Counted from the stretch's first letter, positions 23,762 through 35,009 are shown. The stretch is DNA of 64,000 bases from Kingdonia uniflora (GCA_014058105.1 JACGCM010001929.1:124001-188000), one strand, 5' to 3'. Notes: generated by a model from the letters alone, not told the origin. A program made the numbers and translations.

Positions 23762-24470
23762 GAGGGGGAGTATGTTTTGTAGTCGTTTGTCTATCTCGTT
23801 AGTCCAATGTCTTATCTTATGTTTCATATGGATTATGTTTACTGCCATTGTTTGTTAAATACTTGGGTTATTTTGGTTAATATCGGTGTGTTTACCTATT
23901 TCCATTCAGTCATTCGAACGAGCTCTGGTCTCATTTCTTTGAGACAAAACTTGTTTAGTCGTTCAAACAAGTCTTCTGTTCGTTTGAATGCTTAAAGCCA
24001 AAACTTGGTGTTTCGATCGAACAAGTCATCCTATCGTTCGAAAGACTTTTCATTCTTTTATAAAGTTCTAAGTTCTTTTCTTTTCTACTCTCTCTCTCTC
24101 TCACACACCGAGCTCCACCACTTTCACTATGATTATTCTCTCTTTAACTTGATTTTACTCTTGAGTGGAAGGGATTTATCTGCGTTTGGTATCTCCTCTA
24201 CTCCTCCACTTCTAATTCGAAGCTTGGTGTTCCAATTTGGTAAGTTCTGTTCTGATTTCTCTCATTTGTTGATTGTGCCCTACCTCTTCTTCTATTGTGC
24301 ATATTGGGTCTGATTGTATTAGGATTGTAAGAGGAATCCTCTGGGTTGATTACTGAATCTCTATGATTGTTTACATTATTTAGATTGTTGGATTGTGGGG
24401 TTGTGTTTTGGTGGTTGCAGGGGGTATTTGTATGTGATTGTTTGGGTGAAATTACTGAGTTTTAATTGGA
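23762..24470 (+). promoter_or_regulatory. PPT plus LTR-like promoter segment upstream of the copia 2 extra ORF
   Basis: GAGGGGGAGTA at 23762-23772 looks like a copia PPT and is followed by TG. Then come GTTCGAAC-type words (23905-24050), a TATA box tataaag (24059-24065), a CT run (24088-24102), and a putative 5' splice site ggtaagt near 24239 with a matching ttgcag near 24689. I read this as a fragment of another copia 3' LTR now placed to drive the ORF at 24697. No second copy of this LTR is in the window, so the boundaries are guesses. Confidence 0.5.
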
Positions 24471-24696
24471 GGAGAATTGAGGGATTGGAGTTTGGGTTGG
24501 TTATTGTAGGTTTTTAGGTTGGATTGTGCACTTGACTATTGAAATATTGGGGATTGGGGTTTGGTTGTTGAAGTTTTGTTGGTAGCAGTAGTTGTGATTA
24601 TTGTTTGGGGTATCATTGGTTTGGTATTGATTGGTTTGTGATTTTTTCTTGGGGTATTATTGGTTTGGCAGACAAATTTCTTGCAGGTGTACGATA

Positions 24697-25640
24697 TGAC
24701 ACCTAGGTTACGGGGAGGAACAAAGAGGCAACGCTCTAATTCAATAGGTATTCTGGATGGTCAAAGAGTCGGGGATAACCCGGTGCATTGGAGTACTGAA
24801 AAGGGCTTTAAAAATCGCCCGATTGTAAATGAACACATAATAGATATCCAAAGTGTTTCTGCAGTTAGTGAGGGCTTCACGACTATTTTTGCCAAGTTTG
24901 AAGCGAAAGGTTCAACCAAGATTCTTACTCCCACGGGGAAGGTATATCCTCGCATTGTTTGATTGTTTTATGCCTCTCTGAAAGTGGAGTCCACCAGTTC
25001 AGTCCATGATCGCATTTTTTCAATCACTATTGATGGGGAAGAGTTTTCTGTAACTAGGGGCAGACTTTATTCTATCTTGGGTATCTCTCCGTTCATTCAC
25101 GTTCCGCGGTGTGCTGAGCCAGTAACATCTTATCCATGGCTTGCCTATTCTTCTGAAGGGGATTTTATTATGGATGATATTTCTGTTTTGCTTGAGCTGA
25201 ATGAGATGGTTATTGACATTACTTCTCAACATAATCTCTATACTGGATTAGGAACTGTGACTAGTAAGATGTTAGATGATGAGCCTAAGGATTCCAAAGT
25301 AGAAAGATTGAATGCTAGTAACTTTCATAGGAGTGCATCTCACCTACCTTCTGTACTACCATCTGAGCCCGCTCCTCCAGGTGCGCAGTCTGCTACTTCT
25401 GGTGAACACATAGGCTCTTCTAGCTCTGTTGCATAGACTCAGGGGGTATTTACTCTTTAGGATATTGGGAGCATGCTTCAGAAATTAACAGTGGGTATGG
25501 GGGTGATGCAGACTAGGTTGGGCGATATTGATACACGACTGGGATCTATTGATACACGGTTTGGTGGAGTGGAGACAGAGGTTGCGTATATTCGTCAAAT
25601 ATAGGAGGAGTCTATGTATGATTATGCTTATGGGTCTGAG
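24697..25640 (+). pseudogene. Extra ORF of copia element 2: putative plant transposon protein
   Basis: The ATG at 24697 follows a splice acceptor (ttgcag). 24697-24961 is open (MTPRLRGGTKRQRSNS, VHWSTEKGFKNRPIVNEH, SGK/TGKVYPRIV), then one in-frame stop TGA (24961-24963), then 24963-25436 is open in the same frame (LFYASLKVESTSSVHDRIF, GRLYSILGISPF). The pattern 'W..EKGF..RPIV..' and 'G.VYP..V..FYA.L' matches the plant transposon-protein domain (PF20167-like) common in plant retroelements. A heptad-like tail (GDIDTRLGSIDTRFGGVET) follows a stop at 25435. Function is unknown; env-like roles have been proposed for ORFs at this place. Confidence 0.7.
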
Positions 25641-26228
25641 GATACTTGACAACACAGGATGTCTCTTTTATGCTCTCTATTTTGCTTTTAGTCTCTGATT
25701 CGTCTATCTGAGACTAGTTTTGTTCTGAGAATACATAAGATAACAGTCTATGTCCTAACATTGGAAGTCTATTTAATACTATCTTTTGTGTCTTTAATTG
25801 TCCAATGGTTCTAATCTCTTTTTGTTTCAGATAGTAAATTACGGTTGTTATTTGTTTCTTCCGTGACAAAAAGGGGGATAAATACGTATCTCTAACAGGA
25901 AAGCAACAAGAATGGATATATGCTAATGCTTTTCTGGTTTGATTCTTTTATGATTTCTTCCATGATTATGTGGTTCTCCGTTTATAAATATTTTAACTTC
26001 TTCTTTCCACATATATTATAAATGAGTTTTCTGAGTGTGCAGATATTAAGTAATAAGCTTTTTTATGAGTGTTGAGATGTAAGAAAATATCGTCCGTAGA
26101 AGAGGTCCAGAGATTAAACCTGTTCATGAAAGGGGTGGTATCTTTCTAAAGTTCTAGACTGTCTCTGTAGCTAGGAAGTGCTACAGAGTAATGTGTAGGT
26201 CTTAATTTTTATTTATCATGAAATAAAC

Positions 26229-26241
26229 CAAAGGGGGAGAT
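26229..26241 (+). other. Polypurine tract of copia element 2
   Basis: CCAAAGGGGGAGA immediately precedes the 3' LTR start TGAAAGG. A second PPT-like run, AAAAAGGGGGATAAA, lies upstream near 25868. Confidence 0.88.
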
Positions 26242-26592
26242 TGAAAGGTTTTGGTTTGTCTCATTTTGTGTATGTAAAGGTTCGTGATTATCTCAGTCGA
26301 AGACAGTGACAGGATGAAGACCTTCATACAATCTTCTATCGACCAATGACCAAGAAGGTAAGTTGGTTAAGTAGAACTCTAATAAAGGGAGCCAATTTTT
26401 TTTTTCTAAATTGTCAAAACTTTTTGGGAATCTCGTTCGAACGAATTATGGGCATCTCGTTAGGTCTCGTTCGAACGAGTACTACGAGTTCAAAACATAA
26501 ACCTATACTTTTTGAAGGCTTGTTAGGGATTTTGTTCAAACGACCAAAGGTCTCATTCGAACAAATCTCAAGAAAAACTGAAATACTATTTA
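26242..26592 (+). repeat. 3' LTR of copia element 2, left part
   Basis: Matches the first part of the 5' LTR (TGAAAGGTTTTGG, aagacagtgacag, ggcttgttagggatttt) up to ctgaaatactattta, where the CACTA element begins. Contains TCGTTCGAACGA at 26433-26444 and 26467-26478. Confidence 0.93.
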
Positions 26593-26622
26593 CACTATGC
26601 CAAAATCATGAATTTGCCATGG
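26593..26622 (+). repeat. Left terminal inverted repeat of the CACTA element
   Basis: Begins CACTATGCCAAAA and reaches CCATGG at its thirtieth base. The right end has CCATGG at the same distance on the other strand. Confidence 0.85.
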
Positions 26623-26719
26623 TCTGATTTTTTATTTGCCACAAACATTAGTTATGGTAAATTTGACACGAATATTTACTGTGGAAAATAGATGTTTATC
26701 CATGGTAATTTTCTAGGTC

Positions 26720-28740
26720 CTTTCAAGGGTTGGAGGATAGCTGCTAAGAGACTTCATCTTAGAAACTAGAGGCCTAAATTTTTATTTGATGGTTCCCTCT
26801 CGAATATATTTGTTCCTTCTTAAATTTCCTTTAATTTGTTGCTCTAAAGAATTATCAGTTTGCGATTCTCAAAGCTATGAGTTTCTCAATCGATTTGGAT
26901 TTCTCAATTGTTGAATTCTCTATCACTGAAGCTTCATAGTCTATAATTTGGATTTTTCAATTGTTGAATTCTCTATCACTGAATTTCTCAAAGCTAAGGT
27001 ATTGGGAAATCAAAATTTCTCTCAAGCTTAGTCTCGATTCTAAGTCTACAATTGGTGTGGAGACATAAGGAGCTTGAAGGTCATCGTAAAGGGTCTGATT
27101 TGGTATGCCGCTAACCATTCAGCGAGTTTCTCTATTCATTAAATTTGCCTTTTGTAATCTATGTTTTAGATTTCATGTTGAATTTTGAAGGATTAAAGTG
27201 ACTTTGAACTTAGTGATTTCTTGTTAGACATATCTAAGAATATGTGCATCTGACTACTGCTATAACAAACCAAAATCAGGAGATCTAAATTCATACTTGT
27301 TACATCTCTAAGAATATGTTACATCTCTATTCTGATATAAAATATAGTCCAAGACTTGTAATTATTAAAAACCCCTAAAAAATGTATATCAGGGGTAATT
27401 GTCACAATTTTTAACTAAGCTTTTCTTCAATGGTGAACTTTGGAAAATTGAAAATTGAGACATTCCTCCTTCCTTAGGAGTGTACCGGTTAAGTGGCGAG
27501 AACTGATATATGTGAAATGGTATCACCATTGCAGTTCTAGACTAAGCTGGACACAAGAGTTATTGCAGTTCCTTAAGACCTCGGTAGAAATGGTGAGCAA
27601 ATATCAAAAGGAATGGCAGTAGACAACATTGTGCCTGCATTTCTAGTAGGGTATGGGGCGTGGTTTAGAAATGAGCATGTCATATTACCATAAATAGGGC
27701 ATGTATCTCTATAGTGTGTCTATGGAAGTGCAATGGTACACATCTATGGCATCTTCGTACACTGTCCTTCATATCTTAGCCAAAAGCGCTAGAGGTGTAC
27801 ACAACATAAGCTACCCCCTAGCAATATTCCCAGTTGGGGTGGTACCTCCTGTAATATATAGTTAACTGAACCTGTGGTTTAAGGCAAAGAGTGACCCAAT
27901 GCAGTCCGATTGCCGCCAAAAAGTTGTACTTTAACCATCAGTGTTCAGAGTCGTGAATAGGGGTAGCCTGGTTCCCATTTACATCAGATAGGATTTTCAT
28001 GGCTAAGTATACTTGAAAGATTCCAGCTACTATAAAAATGTCTTGCCTGTTCACTATCTTTCAAGATGATCTCATTATAAGGAGCTTCGGGTCCAATCGT
28101 ACTCACGATCTAGGTAACGAGAAAATTAGTGGTGCTCTTCTTGCTATCAAAGTTTCTGGTATTCCTCTTAGCTTGTATATTCAATTTACGTGTCTCGATT
28201 TCCTATGGTTCTGTTATGCCCCAATAGTTTTAGGAGCTATCTGGATAAAATAGTTCTCGAGTAAACACAACCAAAAAATGGGTACTCTCGCTTTCAGGTT
28301 GATTCAAACACGACATGCATTTATTTTCTTGAGTTCTAAAGGATTAATGAAGACCATCTAAGTGATAATGTCATAAAATCTTAAAGTTCTACTTTTTTTT
28401 TCTTAGAAACCACTTATGTAATTCGTTAGAAAAAAAGTGTCGAGCTAATTATTTTGGTACATGAACACCACCCTTAATTCAGGGTTAATGATCAACATTG
28501 CCATAGTACGACAATACGTATTAGAATGTCGAAGCAACCCATGATCTCGCCTGCTTTATTAGATTTGAAATCTAGTCTTGAAAATACGATTAGCAGTAAA
28601 GATGACACTGTCAAATGTTGGCCAGAATACTTGAAGTGAGAATAATTTTTGTGAAAGAATAATTTTCATAAATTCTCTAAAATTTCACAAGCAGATTTTA
28701 AAAATCATAACAACAAAAAGGGTCTCTCTGTGGTTGATAG
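26720..28740. other. CACTA interior, left part, no recognised gene
   Basis: AT-rich, with several short frames. The longest, 28038-28253 plus (71 codons), has no family word I recognise. The composition of 27440-28250 is less AT-biased than its surroundings and could be another captured fragment or a transposase remnant; I cannot tell which. Confidence 0.35.
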
Positions 28741-28744
28741 TATA

Positions 28745-29322
28745 TTTTAAATGCGGTGAGCCGAATTGATCCTCCACTTGTTTAGGCCTTTCGGCTTATA
28801 TGATCCAATATCTCTCTCAATCAGCTCTGACAATGGTCGTAGTAGTAAACGCTTCTCCAAATTAGTTCAGACCTTAATCTACTGTAACATAAACATCAGC
28901 AGGCATGGCCACATTCGACTCTACCAGAACACTATTCCCAGATACATTTCCCAAGGCATGATTAGGAAAACTCTCGCTTGTACTCAATGAATATTGTACA
29001 TGCCTGATCTTATTCAGAAACAATAGCACCCTAATGAAATCCACTCTCCACGAAGTTCCATTCCCTTGTGTGAATCCCCTGGCCACAGTTGCTTTTAGAT
29101 TCATTCCTTGTGCATTATTCTGATCGATCACTACTTGATCAATATTTCCAAAATTCCCATTTATTTGGACAATATCAATCCCTTTACCACTCCCAGAAAA
29201 CATGTTATCGACGATATTTACACCGTTTATTACACCCTTTATAGACTTCAAGATGATAAATGCGTCTCCCATGAAAAATGAGTTAGAGATGTGAAGTTAA
29301 ACTGGATCCTCCGCAACAATGC
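28745..29322 (-). pseudogene. QRT3-like: Captured polygalacturonase fragment (QRT3-like, pectin-lyase fold)
   Basis: Minus strand, starting after a tttttag acceptor: HISNSFFMGDAFIILKSIKG, then DNMFSGSGKGIDIVQINGNF, QVVIDQNNAQGMNLKATVARGF, and NGTSWRVDF, ending near a FGEAF-like stretch with stops. These are words of the QUARTET3-type polygalacturonase family (pectin degradation in the cell wall, pollen tetrad separation). Only a C-terminal exon is present. One stop lies before the main open stretch (28874-29272) and several lie after it. It sits inside the CACTA element, oriented opposite to the NRPB2 fragment. Confidence 0.75.
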
Positions 29323-29469
29323 CTAAAAAATACATAGACGGAGAATGGGATTTATCAAAAAATTACAGATGAACAAAACTTCTTAATGACATCAACGATA
29401 TCGTTTGAAGTGTTTACCTGTGTAGTCCATGTAATAATTTATAATACCATGTTACTTATGTTTTACTGT

Positions 29470-29974
29470 TGATCCAGGAGGATCTAGAAGAAACTGGAGT
29501 TTTTACCAAAGTTGTTCGAACGAGGTTAAAAGCCTTTCGAACGACTTGAACCCTTGGCCAAAGTTCCAAGGGAGGTGTTCGGTCGTTCGAACGACTTATG
29601 GGTTCGTTCGAACGACTTATGGGTTCGTTCGAACGACTATCGTAATTCCAGTTCTAGTAAGAGTTGTAAATACCTTTTAGAGTTTGATTAGAGTTGGATT
29701 TCGAGTTGGATTATAACTAGGACTTGTAACCTCTATAAAAGGGCATGCCTAGGCTAGAGTTAATTATCTAGACGTAGATCATTGCTTTAGAGTTTCTTTT
29801 AGATCTGAGAGATTTGTAACTAGGGTTTGTAACCTTCTATGAAGGGCAAGATTAGGCAAGGTTAGATCTAGGTTAAGCTTATTTTTTTAAGCAATTGAAG
29901 CTTATTTTTTCTATCGAATTTGTGTTCATCAGATTTTCTACTAACACAGGCTTCTCAATCATATTGTGGATTAA
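29470..29974 (+). repeat. 5' LTR of the nested short element
   Basis: Shares atccaggaggatctagaagaa and the rest with the 3' copy. TATA box tataaaa at 29734-29740. Three copies of TCGTTCGAACGA at 29583, 29604 and 29625. Confidence 0.87.
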
Positions 29975-29975
29975 G

Positions 29976-29987
29976 TGGTATCAGAGC
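29976..29987 (+). other. Primer binding site (tRNA-Met) of the nested element
   Basis: TGGTATCAGAGC directly after the LTR, an exact match to the usual copia-type site. Confidence 0.9.
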
Positions 29988-30000
29988 TTATTTTTCCTTT

Positions 30001-30213
30001 AGATCATTGCTTAGAGTTTGTTTTAGATTTGAGAGATTAGTAACTAGGGTTTGTAACCTTCGATGAAGGGAAAGACTAGGCAAGGTTAGATCTAGGTTAA
30101 GCACGTATTTTTAACCAATTAAAGCTTATTTTCCCCATCGAATTTGTGTTCTTCAGAATTTTCAGCTAACTAGAGCTTCTTTATCGTATTGTGGATTAAG
30201 TGCTATTAGATTC
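30001..30213 (+). repeat. Partial duplication of the LTR tail and primer site
   Basis: Repeats 29779-29990 at an offset of about 222 bp (agatcattgct, taactagggtttgtaacctt, gtggattaag), ending in a mutated primer site TGCTATTAGA. Probably arose by template slippage or a second priming event. Confidence 0.85.
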
Positions 30214-31204
30214 TTGTTAAGATTCTCGGGTTTTGATTGTGGCTTATGGTCTCTACACGTAACCGTCTCAAGCAAGCGAAGGGAAAGTTTTGCGGATTTT
30301 TGACGTCTGCTAGAGTGATTTTGTGACTGCTACAGTTAATTTAGCTACTGTTATAGTGTTTTTGACGCCTGCTACAGTGATTTTCGCGACTGCTACAGTG
30401 ATTTTCAGATCTACACAAATTTTAAGAATTTTTGTGACTCCGTTGACGATTTATCATAGACCTAAATTGACGAATATGAACGATTTGGAGATGGGCAATT
30501 TCAACGATAAACTCACGGTTTTAGATACGAAAGCTTCCAAGTTATTTCCTACTGTAAAGCAGTTAACTGGACAATTTTGCCTCACAAACCTCGCATTGGG
30601 TTTTCTTTCGGCGAGTCGGCAAAGCGGTTCGAAAAAAAAAGGGTTTTGGAGGTGGATGGCGACGAGGATGTTGTGAATTTAGTAACAGCGACTCCGGTGA
30701 AGAGGTTGGCTATTGCGAGTAGCAAACCTGTATTACCGAATCAAGAGGGTATGTCGTCTATAGCATTGTCTACGATGACAATGTCTTCTATGCAACAAAC
30801 CAAGATGGGGAAGTTGCAATAGGAGGTTATGGTACCAACTATTTCCGCTATGTTGGTACTTTTTCAGAGTCAGTCTGTTGTTCCATTGGATACTGCTGGA
30901 TTTGATGATCACCATGGGCTTTGTGCGGTTTGCCAGAAGTTGCGGCAAAGCAAGGCTTGTGAGTATATTTTCCAGGATGGGGTGGGTGATAAGAAGCTAT
31001 TTGAACCGTTTCTTTTGCTGTTTAGTACATCAAAGTGGTATAGTAGGGAATTGGGCATCGTCGCGTTCTCACATCTACAGTTCTGGCTGAGCAGGTACTC
31101 AAGGTTCCTAAGTGGGGGAGCCATAATCCAGAAGGATCTAGGGAAGTCCCACATCTCCAATTCTGGCTTGAACGAGAGCTCAAGCCTCCTAAATGGGGGA
31201 GCCA

Positions 31205-31699
31205 TAATCCAGGAGGATCTAGAAGAAACTGAAGTTTTTACCAAAGTTGTTCAAACGAGGTCGAGAGTCGTTCGAACGACTTGAACCCTTGGGCCAAAGT
31301 TCCAAGGGAGGTGTTCGGTCGTTCGAACGACTTATGGGTTCGTTTGAATGACTATCGTAATTCCAGTTCTAGTAAGAGTTTTAAATACCTTTTAGAGTTG
31401 GATTAGAGTTGGATTAGAGTTGGATTTCATGTTGGATTGTAACTAGGACTTGTAACCTCTATAAAAGGGCAAGCCTAGGCTAAAGTTAATTATCTAGACG
31501 TAGATCATTATTTTAGAGTTTCTTTTAGATCAGAGAGATTTGTAACTAGGGTTTGTAACCTTCTATGAAGGGCAAGACTAGGCAAGGTTAGATCTAGGTT
31601 AAGCTCGTTTTTAAAGCAATTGAAGCTTATTTTTCCCATCGAATTTGTGTTCATCAGATTCTCTACTAGCACATGCTTCTCAATCATATTGTGGATTAA
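31205..31699 (+). repeat. 3' LTR of the nested short element
   Basis: 495 bp nearly identical to 29470-29974; one fewer gttcgaacgacttatggg unit. TATA box at 31460-31466; TCGTTCGAACGA at 31319-31330. A second purine-rich 'gggggagccataatccag' block lies 90 bp upstream. Confidence 0.87.
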
Positions 31700-32780
31700 C
31701 AGTTTAGCTTTAGCCTACTTTGATTTTGTCACTCAAAGGTCCCTGATTGTTGTAGCTTTAACTTACTAAGCTCCATTATGTTAATTATGTGTCACCTGAA
31801 TTGTTGTAACCATAAAACAACAAGTAGTAATGTCTATGATTGAACAGTTGGCATTCATCGCAGTCCTAATCTTTTGGTGAAGACCTTGAAGCAGCTGAGG
31901 AGACATGCTTTATTCTCAATCCTTGGGAATTTTGGCCTATCGCTTACCAAGTTTCATTTTTAAGTTCTCAAAGCAAACATGGATTGTATGGTGTATTTGG
32001 AAAGGGTTATTTAAGATATTTTGTTATATAAGCCTTAAACAAAACCTTATGTATAAAAATGCATTAAATATGTTTGCAACATGTAGTAAAATCAAGCCAC
32101 TCACCTTAAACAAACAGTGGCCCCTTTTTTGTTTTCTCTGTTACTCTTCTTTAAATTGACAACAAAATTTTGCCAGAAATGTCCTTTTAGGTTTAAAACA
32201 AGCTAAGCCTAAACAAATTCCTTCCAAAAGGAAGTAAATCCAAACTGATTGCATTAAATTAAAGTAAAACACAATATTCTTAACTTGAATCTGATATGTA
32301 AGAATTACGTAGTATTTATTTCCATCCTGCTCTTTTTGTGTTCCTTTTTTCATTTCGATATGGTTGTTTTGTTATGCCTGTCTTCTAAATCTTTCTTATT
32401 GATTCTTTACTTTGTTTAAGAGAAATATCACAAGATGAAAACTTTTTGACTTCTCCTATCACTGGATATTAAGTATATTTATGAATTACATGCTATTGTT
32501 TGACATGTCGTGGATATATGTCGAAACATTGTCTGTTCAAGAGTGTGACCATGTTGATTGATGTTCAATTACGACAGACTTACCATTTTTCATATTTACA
32601 ATATCTGTAACCCTTTTTTCGTGCTCATGTTCTTAAAGAAAAGAATATTATGATATTTATTTAAAGCGTAATTAATTAGAAGTTGCCTAAACCACCGATT
32701 TATCAAAATGTGGGTTTTTTCTCTACGTTAATTTATGTCTATCTTATTGTGGTTGAGAATCGAGAAATCTATTATGTTTC
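31700..32780. other. CACTA interior between nested LTR element and NRPB2 fragment
   Basis: AT-rich. Frames such as 31905-32159 plus have no recognised family word. It may be intron sequence of the captured NRPB2 locus or unrelated filler. Confidence 0.35.
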
Positions 32781-32783
32781 TAG

Positions 32784-35000
32784 GTTCATGTTAATACTGA
32801 AGTTGGAGTTGTTAGAGATATCCGGTTGAGAGAATTGAGACTTTATACTTATTATGGCCGCTGCAGTCGTCTGTTCTTTATTGTGGAGAACCGGCGTTTA
32901 CTAATAAAGAAAAAGGACATTCGAGCTCTACAGTAAAGGGTATTATGCTTTACTGCCCCATATAGGTTTAGCTGTTTTGTTTATAGTTTCCCAACCGCCT
33001 TTCTTTCTTTTTTAGGAGTCACCCGATGAGGGTGGTTGGCACGAGCTTGTCGCTAATGGGTATATAGAATACGTTGATACAGAAGAAGAGGAAACTACTA
33101 TGATTTCTATGACCATTAATGTGAGTATAGAAGAAATTTATGTTTGTTTGCCTTTTTTGTTGATAATCTTTCATAGATATCTGTAGACAATCACCGACTG
33201 TGCCGCAAAAGCCTATGAACTTAAACTGAACATGCCCGAATAATGTTCTCAAAAAATCAAGTGGATGTAGTTTTTTCTTTATTGACTCATTAGAGCAGTC
33301 CAAATGTGAAGACTTAAGTTTTAGGTGAGAGCATTGTCTAACTGGTAGATGGTGTGCCGCTGTCAGTTGGCATTTTGATCCGAAATATCCAACACAAAAA
33401 AGACTTGTGTTTTCAATTTTACCTTGTGTCTTTTAGATGAAAGTGCAAAAATTTGAATTTCATGTTTCATGCCAATTTTTGACAATGCACCTTGTTAAAA
33501 TCTTGGAGAGTCTTTACTCACTGTATGTTATTTGTGCAGGACCATGTAACTGCTAGGCTTAATCCAGAAGAGGCATACTCTGAAAACTACACCCACCGCA
33601 AAATCCATCCATCGTTGATATTAAGTGTTTGTGCATCTATTATCCCATTTCCTAACCACAACCAGGTCAGTTTCTCATGCTTGGCATTTCTATACAAGGA
33701 CTGAAGTTTCAAAATTTACTGGTACATTACTCAGCGATATATCCAAATAGGAACTAATATGGCTACTGTTACCTGTCCCCCCAATTTTTTATTTGTCATT
33801 CCCATATGCTGATATTGATATTTTAAACCACGTCTATATATTAATATTATTAATAACTATCTTTTCCTTTTGCCTGTCTTATTTCTTTGGTTATGTGATG
33901 CAATCTCCTCGTAATACGTACCAGTCTGCAATGGGGAAGCAAGCAATGAGAATATATGTCACCAACTACCAACTACGAATGGTTTATCTTTTTTCATGTT
34001 TATATATCTTTTTATTCTTTTGTTTTGTGGGGTTTTATTATGTATATTTTGCAGTACTAATCAACTTTTTTCTCTGGGCTTAGGATACATTAGCATATGT
34101 TTTATACTATCCCCAAAAGCCTCTCGTAACGACTCGTGCCATGAAACACTTGCACTTTAGACAGCTTCCAGCTGGCATTGTAAGTACATGTTCATTTTCT
34201 ATTGCACTTCAGTTACTGCCACTTGGCAAATGGTGCTAATACTTATCCTCTTTTCTTTCTATGTTTCTATTAAAGAATGCCATCGTTGCTATTTCATGCT
34301 ATTCTGGATATAGCCAAGAAGATTATGTTATTATGAACCAATCTTCGATAGACCGTGGATTTTTCTGCTCATTATTTTTTCGATCTTATAGGTGACTACA
34401 ATTAACATCTCTAGCTGTTATATTACTTAGGGTTATATGTATACATTTTTTGTTCAACGATTTCATACACAGTTTTTAGATAGCAGTTGCACTATGGGTT
34501 TCTTTTGCCGAGATCATCCTCACAAATAATGCTCCGAATATGCAACTCTGAACCCTATTAGGTGTTGATTCAAAATTTTGAAAGAAATTAATGGTGCAGA
34601 ATGGAATAACAACTTATCCAGATTTGTGAGTTTCCTTTTCGTGCCATCTGTAAGGATGATCCATAAAACCATTCGGCGAGTCGAAATGACCCCCCAGAGA
34701 AACTGTGTATAGAATCTTTGTTCAGATAACATTTCCTTGTGTATGCGTAAAAAAATAAGTGACTAAATTACACTGTTGACTATTATTATTTTGTAGGGAC
34801 GAAGAGAAGAGGATGGGGACACTCATTGGGGAGAAATTTAGACGTCCAAATAGGGATAACACTATGGTGAGTGTTGAAATTTTGAGCTTTAGCTTTTCGA
34901 TTTTTGGAAAATTTTGTGTCCAACTCAATTACTCTAACTACAGGGTATGCGACATGGATCGTATGATAAACTGGATGATGATGATGGTCTAGCACCTCCC
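32784..35000 (+). pseudogene. NRPB2: Captured NRPB2 fragment (RNA polymerase II second-largest subunit)
   Basis: Eight exons with introns kept: 32784-32933 (EVGVVRDIRL, GRCSRLFFIVE), 33016-33120 (ESPDEGGWHELVANGYIEYV), 33541-33665 ([20 protein letters not shown]), 33904-33980 ([15 protein letters not shown]), 34084-34180 ([20 protein letters not shown]), 34276-34391 ([20 protein letters not shown]), 34797-34866 (MGTLIGEKFRRPNRD), 34943-35000 (GMRHGSYDKLDDDDGLAPP). Most introns keep GT/AG. The words are those of the Pol II subunit rather than Pol I, III, IV or V. Exons are almost free of stops, but both gene ends are missing. Because introns remain, capture was at DNA level. It cannot make a polymerase subunit but could be transcribed as a chimera. 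Confidence 0.95.
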
Positions 35001-35009
35001 GTGAGTTTA

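Larger units (their letters stand above)
29470..31699 (+). mobile_element. Short non-autonomous LTR element nested in the CACTA element
   Basis: Two LTRs of about 500 bp (29470-29974, 31205-31699) flank about 1.2 kb. A tRNA-Met primer site follows the 5' LTR and a purine run (aaatgggggag, 31192-31202) precedes the 3' LTR. The interior has short broken frames: MVSTRNRLKQAKGK from 30248 looks like a gag start, and 30480-30830 gives gag-like fragments. No pol is present. The flanks show no clean target duplication, so the exact ends are uncertain by a few bases. Confidence 0.82.

Noticed and set aside
28038..28253. 71-codon plus-strand ORF inside the CACTA element as transposase
   Set aside because: Hydrophobic, no DDE or TNP words; could not be supported.
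29460..31710. Target duplication for the nested LTR element
   Set aside because: Flanks (ttactgt and cagttta) give no clean 5-bp match at any plausible boundary, so none is claimed.
33325..33420. Second SINE (tctaactggtagatgg) in an NRPB2 intron
   Set aside because: No convincing B box, tail or flanking duplication.
32784..35000. A functional NRPB2 gene
   Set aside because: Only internal exons are present, bounded by transposon sequence; no N-terminus, no downstream exons.
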